From Areca catechu (taxonomy: Eukaryota; Streptophyta; Magnoliopsida; Arecales; Arecaceae), in assembly GCA_021397845.1 (NCBI GenBank), contig JAHSVC010000030.1, positions 806,001-870,000 on the forward strand: a stretch of 64,000 bases of DNA, read 5' to 3'. Shown piece by piece: positions 9,965 to 18,898 of this stretch. A program made the translations under genes and the position numbers. The stretch's first letter is position 1; each line of letters opens with the position of its first letter. A model generated the notes under the pieces. The model did no database searches and was not told where the DNA came from. It saw only the letters and a list, made by a program, of their open reading frames with translations.

Positions 9965-11508
9965 TGATATGGTGATGGCAGAAACGAAGAAACCTGAGAT
10001 TATTCGGAAATGGGAAAAACATAAAGAACAAGGATTGTGGGAGGGCTAAGAAGCCTCCCGGGACTAGGATAGAACGACCCCTGAAAATCCCTAAAATGGC
10101 TGAACTCTTTTGATTTTCAAATTTTCTTGGGGAGGTGGCGAAGGAAGGATGGGGATGGGAGACTGGGGACTGGACTCATGATCCTTGGGACTCACCCTAA
10201 CGAAGAGACCATCCACCTCTAAGGCATTACGCCCTCCTCGATACTTGGAGATGCTAGGATGGATCTCAAGGTCACGAGGGGAAGCAGAGAAAGACATGAA
10301 GGTGGGAGAGAGAATAGAGATACCTGGGGCCTCACACCCCTCGACGTCCTGAAGGACGAAGGCAACGGGCCTTAGCCCAGAACCACAAACAAGTGGAAAA
10401 GAAACCTCAAAAATTCATTTTTTCAACTGCTTTATTACAATAGGAGTATGGGTATTTATAGATGCCATATCCCTTTTGAAATTCAAAAATAAAATCTCCT
10501 GAAATCCTCCCTTGATTTTGAATTCAAATTCAAAATCAAAAATCCCAAATTTCTCTTTTTTAAACCCAACTTACATTCATGAAAAAAAATACCAAATAAA
10601 TCTCTTTTATTTGAATTTTGAAATCTCCCTCTGCTCTGGAATTCATGCTATCCTGAAAATTGTGCTGCTTTGAAAATCGTGCAACTCCAAAAAGCATGCA
10701 GAATAGCTTCTTCCTTGGAGTGCTTTGAGAAGCGTGCAAAACTCTTCATGAGAGAGCAATAAGGGTCTTCACGACCGTGCAACAGGGGGGCCAGATCTCC
10801 GACGGTGGGGCGGCACGGCGGTGTGCTGGCGGGCGGGCGGGCGGCGACGGCGGGGCGGCATGGCAGCACGGTGGCATGGACGGGCATCACGGGGCGTCAT
10901 GGGTGCCCGTTTGCCTTCCGCGGCCATGGGCGGCAGCTGGGCACCGGCGAGGCCTCCGGTCGACTGAGCAGGGGCCAGCGAGCGGCATGCGATAGGGTGG
11001 CAGGCGGGCGGCATGACTGCACATGGGCGGATGGATGCCTCCCACATCGTTCATCTTCCCACAGCCGTGGGCAGTGGCTAGGCACCAGCGAGGCCTCCGG
11101 CCGACCGGGCGGGGGCCACGAGCGGGGGCGGCAGGGCGGCAGGCGGGCAGCAGTGGCGGGATGGCCGGCCGCACGTGGGTCGACGGACGCCTCCCGCATC
11201 CGTTCGTCTTCGCCCACGGCATGGGCGGCGGCGTCCGGCTTTTCCGACGAGGATGGGGCGGCGGAGCACGGCGGCGGGGTGACGAGGGCGACCGGGGGTC
11301 GAGCAGCCCGGATCTGGTGGAAGGGCAAGGGCTAGGTTTTAAAAAAAAAACAGGAAAAAAAACTTTACGGGATCTTAAGGTTGAAGATGGAATAAGCCGG
11401 GATAACACGGGGATAAACCTGGAATAACATTGGGATAATGGAATATGCAGAATAGCAGGGATAAAAAACTTAAAAAAAATCTAGAAAATTAAAAGAAAAC
11501 CCAGATGG
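9965..11508 (-). repeat. Element H, 5' LTR (nearly complete)
   Basis: The LTR begins TGATATGGTGATGGC next to the PBS and runs to CCAGATGG at 11,508, where about 20 terminal bases are lost at a junction with Tat LTR sequence. The section 10,780-11,330 is very GC-rich and gives long overlapping ORFs on both strands (up to 176 codons) with low-complexity Arg/Gly/Pro translations. I treat those as artefacts. A TATA-like motif (minus strand CTATAAATACCC) lies at 10,450-10,461. Confidence 0.8.
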
Positions 11509-11577
11509 AGTATCCACCAAGGCAGCCTTTTTGACATGGCATCTGATAGGGATTACACTCAGCTTCTTGCCATATCA
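11504..11577 (-). repeat. Inverted piece of Tat LTR start
   Basis: On the minus strand these 74 bp equal the first bases of A's LTR (1,574-1,646), starting TGATATGGCAAGAAGC. They are followed, as at A's own left edge, by the reverse complement of TGGAT (11,578-11,582) and the LTR of C. The join to H shares GATGG (11,504-11,508). Confidence 0.85.
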
Positions 11578-12599
11578 ATCCACATAATTGTGCCACTTGG
11601 GAAGCATTGAAGGAGTCTTGGAGCTATCATTAAAGACCTGGACAACAAGTACATCAGCCCACCAGGAGGAGATGGACACCAGGAGAACCCTAGAACCTAC
11701 CCAGCACTAAAATGGGCCACCCAAAGCCCTGACCCATCCTCAAATTCAGCGCTTCCTTATGGTAACCTCTTATGTTGGCGCCCCCCTTATGGTCACCTCC
11801 CTTGGACCAAGTCAAAGAGATGGAGAGGAGTAATCCTAGTGAGAAGAGAGAGTTTAAACCTATTTGGAAGAGGAGATCTCTATGTATTTGAGTAGGAAAA
11901 GGAATAGTGGGAGTTCTCTTTTATGCCTTTACTTGGAGCCCAAGTTTGTAAGCCTATTTAAAGCCCCCCCTCTCATGTATATGGATGTTAAAGAATATGA
12001 AAATTTTCTTGAGTTCTTCTCAACTTTGGTGTGAATTCTGAGTGAATTTGTGTGATTAAGGGTATCGTGTGATCCCTGCGCCCTGCCTCCAAGCCGCCTG
12101 CCTCTTCATCTCTTGGCCGCCCACTTTTAAGCCTTCCTTTCCTTTACTTTCTTTAGCCTTCAAACTTGTTTTTCTCTGATTTCTAACCCTTGTTAGGTGG
12201 TTTACAGGTCCCTCAGAGTTCATAAATCCAGGATTCCGATCGGCAGGCTTTCGGGCCACCAGATTGAAAGCCACGAATCTGTAGGGTCTCCAACTTATTT
12301 TTTCAAGCCACATCGAGAGTGTAGAGCGAACTCTTCATGGATCAATCTCCAAATCGCTACCAAGTACACCCCCTAGACTCCTCTGGTAGTGATATTGCGG
12401 AAGAGCTAGTCCTAACCCGGGCTTCTAAGCCTGGCAGTCTTGTTTCTTCACTTTTAGGGTTTAGTTCCGCATGCCTCTGCTTCCAAAAATTCTATAGAAT
12501 TCCTTACTTAATAACTTGGCTTGAAATTCGGGATACAAACTCCTAACTTATTGCCTAATATATAAAAAAAAATTGGCATGCATAGTTAGTCCTGCATCA
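11578..12599 (+). repeat. Inverted duplicate of element C left LTR
   Basis: Reverse complement of the C LTR, matching 721-1,573 and 32,013-33,022 closely (about 95% to the former by eye). Unlike 721-1,573 it keeps the LTR's outer end (CCTGCATCA at 12,599) and lacks the T2 insertion. It stops at the same internal position, with the same Tat junction, as 1,573. A TATA-like box CCTATTTAAAG is at 11,953-11,963 on the plus strand. Confidence 0.85.
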
Positions 12600-12930
12600 T
12601 GCTAGCTATTAAAAGGATAATAAGATACTTGAAAGGAACTTCAAACTTTGGCCTATGGTATTCTAAATACTCATCTATTGATTTGATTTTACTCTAATAT
12701 TGATTATGGTAGATGCAAATTAATAGAAAGAGTACTAGTATTATATGCCAACTTTTATGATTGAATTTAATTTCATGGCACAGTAAGAAATAAAACTCTA
12801 TAGTCTTATCAACTTTTGAAGCTAAATATGTTACTGCAAGGAGTTGTTATACTCAAAAACTTTGGATTCAGCAACAACTTGAAGATTTTGGTATTAAACA
12901 AAGCAAAATTACTATAAAATATTATAATAC
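12600..12930 (+). pseudogene. SIRE-type copia RNase H fragment
   Basis: Copia RNase H remnant: KRIIRYLKGTSNFGLWYSK (12,612-12,668) is the well known RT-RNase H junction motif, followed by pieces recalling the CKLxxxST, WxSKKQ and LSTxEAEY motifs, with stops and shifts. It starts with TGCTA (12,600-12,604), the reverse complement of TAGCA at 33,433-33,437 that flanks element C. Read with 33,438 onward it would continue the same copia pol, so this appears to be the left flank of C carried here in inverted form. Confidence 0.8.
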
Positions 12931-13242
12931 TTGGGAATTGTATCCAAAAGCCAATCGTCTAGACTGTAGATGGTTGTACTATTTTATAATTGTATATGAA
13001 TTTTTTAATGAATAAAAGTTATTTTTTTGGCTATTCATCACATATGCATTTTCCTGAAATGAACTCTTGTGTGATGGAGTCCTTAGAACTATATTATATT
13101 GATATAGAGGGGATATATCGAGTATTTCTTAAATTGGTTCATAACCAAAGGATATATTTTTATAGGATGGCGATTTATCAAGTGTAGATTGTTGTATGTC
13201 ATATTTGTTGGTTATCCTCTTAACCAAAGAGTGTAGAGATGC
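12931..13242 (+). repeat. Copia-LTR-like repeat
   Basis: This resembles 39,004-39,320 in order and orientation: AAAAGCCAATCGTCTAG, a TTTGTATATGAA-like block, GTGATGGAGTCC, AAATTGGTTCATAACC, ATCAAGTGTAGATTG and GGTTATCC...AACCAAAGAGTGTAGAGA. It looks like part of a copia-type LTR. Neither copy shows both ends clearly. The 65-codon ORF inside is not supported. Confidence 0.55.
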
Positions 13243-13340
13243 TGAAAAGGGGAAGAGAATAGAGGCTTGGCAGTAATAAAAAGGAGAGGAGAGGAGAGCT
13301 TGATGGCATGAAAAGGCAAGGAGAGGAGTTGGTGATGTGA
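13243..13340 (-). repeat. 98-bp inverted copy of the CT-rich CACTA-region sequence
   Basis: Reverse complement of 36,375-36,470, including TTATTACTGCCAAGCCTCTA, with only two one-base length differences seen. It lies between the copia-LTR-like repeat and the interior of element E. Confidence 0.85.
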
Positions 13341-13870
13341 AACAGACCTTGGTTACTCAGGATAACCTTAAAATTTGGACATTGTTTTATGGGTGCACTC
13401 ATCCTAACCTCATGGTTAGTACTAGGAGGGTCTACATGTACGAGTTCTAGGGTAGGTTGGGTGCTCCTAGAAGGTGGAAGGTTATCAGGAAGGTCTTTGG
13501 AAAGTTTATCTAGAAAGTCCTCTAAACTACTGTCTTCTTCTTGTTCTTGGACCTTCTCTATGGACGATACTTGAGAACCTTCACTATCATCGACTTTGTT
13601 TGATCCTGACTTGGTCATTTCTTCTTTAAATTCTATGGTGGGTTCAAGATCATTATCCTTTGATTCCTTGATGACTTCAACCTTGGGTTCATCTTCACCA
13701 TACTCCTCTACTAAACTTGGCTCATACATGTTTTCGTTGGATTCTTTGATGGGCTCCGGAGTTTCTTTCTCTATATTTTCAATGGGTTCAACCCTTTCAT
13801 ACTTAAAGACTTCAATGGGCTCAGGGTTTTCTTATTTAAATTCTCAGAATGTTCAACCTTTTCTCCCTGA
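13341..13870 (-). pseudogene. Element E: acidic region downstream of protease
   Basis: A 169-codon minus-strand ORF starts at 13,729 and ends in the neighbouring CT-rich DNA. The real part is very acidic (YEPSLVEEYGEDEPKVEV..., QEQEEDSSLEDFLDKLSKD) and ends with QCPNFKVILSNQGLF (13,342-13,386). The same motif occurs in D (QCPNFKVNPISQGLF, about 45,170-45,215), and the acidic YEADPSLVEEYEHDEP block occurs in C. I do not recognise a function. The element is truncated here, and RT, RNase H and integrase are absent. Confidence 0.6.
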
Positions 13871-14490
13871 AATTTGTTATAGGGTTCTCCTCAGTAACCT
13901 CTTTCTCTAACTCCTTAGACTTGATCAGGGTGACTCCAGGCTTCTCTTCCTTATGGCTACTTGATTCTCTTTTAACCTGGTCCTTAGGCTGAATTGGTTT
14001 GATTACAAATTTCTTTCCATGGTGACTAAAGGCACAAGTATTGGTCCAACCATAAAGAATGGCATCATGATCATAAAGCCAGGGTTGACCTAGGATAATG
14101 CTACTGACTCCCATGGGAAGGACATCATACCAAATCTCTTCCTTATATGATTGCAATTTGATCAAAACTTGGCACCTAGATTTTATGGGTATGGAGGTTG
14201 AATCAATCCAAGAGACCTTGTAAGGGTTGGGGTGAGGGACTGAGTCAATCCTAGGGCTTTGACAGTACTAGAAGAGATAGCATTGACATAGCTCCCCTAT
14301 CAACTATGATTTTGCATACCTTATCCCCTAGTTTGACAAAGTTTTGTAGGATGTTTGTCCTACGCCAATCTTCTTGTACTACGTTTTGGGTAAGGATGCA
14401 CCTAACTACTCCTAAAAGGTCTTTAGATTCAAATTGCTCTTCCTCTCCCTCATATTCTTCCAGCAATTGATCTTCTAGCTTAGCCTCTAA
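13871..14490 (-). pseudogene. Element E retropepsin-like protease
   Basis: Minus-strand protease of chromovirus type. Reading from 14,466: GVVRCILTQNVVQEDWRRTN, FVKLGDKVCKIIVDRGAMSM with the catalytic Asp but DRG in place of the usual DSG/DGG, then, after stops near 14,250, IWYDVLPMGVSSIILGQPWL and YDHDAILYGW (14,050-14,140). The ILGxPWLYDHD block is the conserved end of this protease type. D has the same domain with intact DSG. It lacks activity because of the active-site change and stops. Confidence 0.8.
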
Positions 14491-14735
14491 GAAAGGATCA
14501 CGCTGGGGGTATTCCTTAGGGTGGGGAGGTCACTCAGACTCAGGCTCGATGGATAGTCTAATGTCCTTTTATAAGGCTCCAATTCTATCTTCAAACTCAT
14601 CAAGCCTTTTATTTATCCTAGCTAACTGATCAGTGATGACCCTTAATTGATCCTCGTGGGTGTTTTCCATGGGTTCACTGGATTGGGAATGGTGGGGATG
14701 GTAAGGGACTCCTGATCTAGTTGACATAAGTCCAG
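14491..14735 (-). pseudogene. Element E gag N-terminus joined to protease
   Basis: On the minus strand a start at about 14,729 gives MSTRSGVPYHPHHSQSSEPM and DQLRVITDQLARINKRLDEF, like D's gag N-terminus (MATRSGTPYQPTQ...). After about 50 codons and a stop it goes directly into the pre-protease segment EEYEGEEEQFESKDLLG. The Retrotrans_gag core and zinc knuckle, present in D, are missing, so this is an internal deletion. Confidence 0.65.
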
Positions 14736-15759
14736 CATGCAAAATCGTCTAAGATCTACTGGACCTAGAATCTCAACCAGTTGCCTAAGTCAGGATGGCA
14801 AACCAGTCTATAGTAACTCTGTCTTTGGCCAGATAGGTGTAGGGGAGTGGAGGTCCTTGAATGCCAACCTTAGACACCAATCTAGGATTGGCCAGGTAGG
14901 TGGACCAAACTCACAAGCCCTGAATCACCAAGCCTAGACACCAAGAGCAACAGCACACACAGAATGGGCTGACGCAAGAATAGACACTTAGTCTTGACTC
15001 GACCAGTTGGTGTCCCTAAGCTCTCTAGAGAAATATTAGTGTCTACTAGATTTTAATTAGAGCTTGGGTTCGTATGCAGGTTAGTGATTTTGGGACTAGG
15101 GACAGGTAATGAAATCCTGACCCTATGTCAAATTGCCACTCTTAAAGTGATTTATGAAAATGATTGCAAGCAAATGATCTAATGAGATGTCTCTAAATTA
15201 TATTTTTGGATTTTTTTGATGTATGATAACAAAGATAATATGATGGAAATAAAATGATATGACCTTAAATGCAAGATCAAACTATATGACAAATGAAAAC
15301 ATAAGAAAATGCAATTGTTGAAATTCTCAGAATAGAACTTGCTCTCAGGTAATATTTTGGCTTGTAATTCTACAAATTGCAATAAAATTTGAGAAAATTA
15401 CCAAAAATACTTTGAATCACATGTGATCTAACAAAACAAAAATCATGAGATTTTAGGATTCCTACAGGTAGTACCACCTAAAACAATAGACCATGTACGG
15501 AAAGAAAAATTGCAGAAATTAAAAGATGAAATCTAAGATGCAATATCTCTCTATAGCTCTTTTTTTTTTTTTTTTGTTCTCTTAAACCTATTCTTCTTGT
15601 ATTCTCCTTCAAAGGCCTATTACAATGGCACCCCTACATGCCATAGGAGATCCCCGTGGAATGGGAGGAGAGGGTCTTGAAACCCTACTTTCTCCTAAGA
15701 CCGATGGCCTAGTGAAGCACCTAATCCAGGTACTTAAGAAGAGCTAAAAGTCCTAACCA
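14736..15759 (-). other. Element E leader (untranslated)
   Basis: There is no coding sequence between gag and the PBS. The part at 15,000-15,125 is shared with the leaders of C (31,080-31,205) and D (47,595-47,720), including TCCCTAAGCTCTCTAGAG and a hairpin (15,099-15,123). The remainder is AT-rich without recognised features, apart from a T run near 15,561. Confidence 0.6.
15099..15123 (-). ncRNA. Candidate leader hairpin of element E
   Basis: Arms GGGACAGG and CCTGACCC flank a 9-base loop. Equivalent hairpins lie in C (31,175-31,199) and D (47,691-47,715) with similar loops. The outer pair is G-C here and A-T in C and D. A packaging or dimerisation role is only inferred from the leader position. 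Confidence 0.4.
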
Positions 15760-15774
15760 TGCTCTGATACCAAA
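15760..15774 (-). other. Primer-binding site of element E
   Basis: The minus strand reads TTTGGTATCAGAGCA, the common initiator-methionine tRNA complement, two bases from the LTR end. Confidence 0.85.
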
Positions 15775-15776
15775 CA

Positions 15777-17333
15777 TGATGTGGAATGAAGAGATGCATG
15801 CTTGATACCAGAAATGATGGAGGAGCTAACTAGATGCGAAGATGAAATGATGATGCAAGTGATTTTCAGGGTTTTGTGATTTTTAGATTTTTATGGTTTC
15901 TTTGGATTCCCAAAAATAAGTAAGAGATGATCTGGGGTTCTATAACAATATGAACTATCAAGCAAGTAGATGGTCCCTAAACAATGATAAAGAGAGGACC
16001 CGGGATTGAGAAACCCCATAGGACTTAGCTCTCCGATCAAGATCTACTTAGGAGTCAGGGGGCAAACCTCAAAGATCTGAAGCGCCGATGCAGAGATCGC
16101 TCACCTTGGCGGATGTAGCCTGGATGATCGAGCCGTCAACCCTGCGAAGGCGCCAGCTGGCTGTCGAAGATCTCAATGGCAAAGGCAACCATCACCGTAC
16201 TTGTGTCACCTGGGACCTGCGAGATTTCAAAGAAGATAACAGGTTAAGTCTTAATTAGAAGGAAAGCAGTGGAATAATGAAAGAAAAGGTTGTTGAGATG
16301 GTGGAGTTCTACTTGATTCGGAGTCGGATGATGGAGTTGTGGAAGTGACGATAGTTTGAGGCCTCACACCTCTCGATGCCCGAAGGCGAAGGCGCTCCCT
16401 CTTGGAATCGACATTCCTAGTGAACGAAGGCAATAACAAGAGATTGGAACTCAAGAATATAATTTTTTCATTCATCAATATTAAGGAGGGGTTAGGTCCT
16501 TAAATAGGCACCTTAGGACCCCATTTGAAATTCAAATAAAAAATTACAAGTCTTGAATGGGCACCCAAAAATTCTGATTTTCTTCTCTCCTTGGCCGACC
16601 AAGAGCTGGACTTGATTGGGCGTGGCATGATGTAAGGCTTGGAGGAAAGATCTTGGCACCTTGAAATTGGAAAGTAGCTCCTTTGTTTTGGAAGAAAACT
16701 TGAAGTGAGGCTTGGAGCAAGGCATGTGTTCTTCTTCCTTCCTTGGTTATGCATCCTTTTTGGTACAAAGCATGACATGGGGAGTGGGAAGTGGAGGCGC
16801 CCATGGATCTTGTCCCTTCCTTCCAAAGAGGTTCAAATACTTTGGGAAGAAAACTTGATTGGAGGGCTGGAAGCAAGGGATTTGAATTCCAAACTTCAAC
16901 TCCCCTTTAACCTTCCCTTGGCTGACCACCTTTACTTGGAAAAGAGCTTGATAGGGGGAGGGAAAGAGGGCTAGCGTCAAGTGTTGTTGTCTTCCTTTAT
17001 AACTCCAAAATTCAGATTTTGTGCCGCCCACATGGCAAAGTGAAGTGGCGCCACATAGGATGATGATGTGGCATCCCAGGGTTGATTTGGCATCCATCAT
17101 GTCTTGGCCCAAAAGTGACTGGTTTCAATACCAATCTAGCTTGGGCCCATACTTCCAACAAACTCAGACTGGACTCAATACAGGACACAATTTGACCCAA
17201 TTGGTCAAAGTACAGACTAGACATGAGACTTAATTCAAAGTAAAAGAAATAAGAAAATTACAAGGTTGAGGCTTGAAGCCTTATTACAAGACCCAAAAAT
17301 GAAACCCTAACCAGAGGTCTGGTGCCCACACCA
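15777..17333 (-). repeat. Element E, 5' LTR
   Basis: The LTR runs from TGATGTGGAATGAAG to GTGCCCACACCA, 1,557 bp. It has a TATA-like box (16,498-16,508, minus CCTATTTAAGG). Next to its outer edge is TGTTG (17,334-17,338), the expected target duplication; the target is Tat LTR sequence (B). The other LTR of E is not in the window. ORFs of about 100 codons inside are not supported. Confidence 0.82.
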
Positions 17334-18373
17334 TGTTGTTTAGCTTGAGCTACCTGGTTTTGCTTTTGCTTACCTCCTCCCTGAGGGTGTTGAAGGCACT
17401 TTTAAGTCTAGGTGATCGTTGAACGCCTACCTTGGGACTTCTCTCATGCTGTCGGCGCATGCAGTGGTGTTCCATGCCATGATGGGATGTCTTTCCTGGT
17501 TCGTGATAAGGGAAACTACCGTGCATTCTGACATTCCTTCCAATGGCTCCATTCCGGGAAGCCTAGCAGTTCTTGATTGGAGGGCCACCGGCCCCAAGAT
17601 TCGAGCCTCCTGGTTGACTTCTTCTTTCGGGTGGTGCAGGTGGTTGGTGGAGGCGTTGCATCTCAGTCAGGGAGTTTCTTCTCTTCTGGTGTATGTGGTG
17701 GTTGTGGACAGTTATTACAATTTGATGGGTGCTTCCTCGTGGTCCTTGGGTGACTCACCGGTGCCTCGGAGGGGTAGCTCCGTCCCTTTGGTGGCCGGCG
17801 GCCTTGTCCAAGGTGGTTGCCAAACTGGAGAGCTGGGACTCGGCTCTGGCTCGGGGGGGCTCGACCTCCGAGGGGCTCGACCTGGCGGAGGAGGCTGGGC
17901 TTGACTCCGGTCTAGGGGGCTCGACCTCGGAAGGGCTCAACCTGGCGGAGGAACGTTCGACTTCTGCTTAGAGGGCTCGACCTCAGAGGGGCTCAACCTG
18001 GCGGAGGAGGGCTGAGCTCGACTCCGGTCCAAGGGGCTCAGCCTCAGAGGGGCTCGATCCGGCGGAGGAGGTTAGCACACGACTCCAGCCCAAAGGGCTC
18101 GACCTCGGAGGGGCTTGACCTGGCGGAGGAGGGCTGAGCTCGACTCTGGCCAAGGGGCTCGACCTCGGAGGGGCTCAATCTGGTGAAGGAGGTCACTCGG
18201 TTATGGCCTAGGCACCCCGGGCTTGCGGGTGCCAACCTGGCGAAGGACGGAGATCGACTTTGATGGACCAAGGGAGCTCAGCCCGGTAAAGGAGTCCGAG
18301 ATGGAGTGTCCACCATGGCAGCCTTTTTGACATGGCATCTGATAGGGATTCACGTCAGCTTTTTGCCATTTCA
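17334..18373 (-). repeat. 3' LTR of Tat element B (partial)
   Basis: Reverse complement of A's LTR positions about 1,574-2,690. The terminus reads TGAAATGGCAAAAAGC on the minus strand, ending at 18,373. The last ~330 bp of the LTR are missing because element E inserted at 17,333. It carries the same ~62-bp GC-rich tandem array as A. Confidence 0.85.
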
Positions 18374-18395
18374 TTTGCCCACCACTCCCGAGTCT
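18374..18395 (-). other. Polypurine tract of Tat element B
   Basis: The minus strand reads GGGAGTGGTGGGCAAA directly before the LTR start. This fits a plus-strand priming tract and fixes the 3' edge of B's interior. Confidence 0.7.
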
Positions 18396-18898
18396 CGTTG
18401 GTGCAGGGCGCTCGGGGCGAAGGGAGTAAATGCAGTGCTGACATGGAAAGGCGAGAATCCGGCCCAATGATGGCCACGATCGCCGGTGCTTCGGGAAGCA
18501 ATTTCTTTAGCTTATTCGAGGGAGCCACATGGATACGTCCGAGAAGTAGTTATTTTGGGCACAGAATTCAGAGTGGCTGCAGTCGAAGCCAGACACCAGC
18601 CCTACTGATGGATGATGCATGGTGCGAATCCAATGATGGAGATTTGTAACAGTACGGTCGGGCACCGGTCACTTCGAAAGGAAAAGTAGCCTTTCCTGAA
18701 ACATGCCTTCTCTCAAATCCTTCATGCCCGCCATCGTACTGAGGCCCTTCTTTCGTCCACCCGGCCATTCTTGTCTCCCAAAGTTCACAGCAGGTTTGTC
18801 TCCTTTCTCCTCGCCTCAGTTGAGAAGGATCTTCTTCTTATGGCTTGGTTCACCGCACTCTCGTCCGCTTTCTCCTTCCTTCCTTGATCTTCTTCATC
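18396..18898. other. Spacer between Tat B PPT and antisense ORF
   Basis: Mixed-composition sequence with no supported gene. It may contain the promoter and 5' leader of the opposite-strand ORF that starts at 18,899. Short ORFs on both strands look like chance. Confidence 0.4.

Noticed and set aside
10769..11427. Several overlapping ORFs of 72-176 codons on both strands
   Set aside because: GC-rich LTR of element H has few stop codons; translations are low-complexity Arg/Gly/Pro/Ala on every frame.
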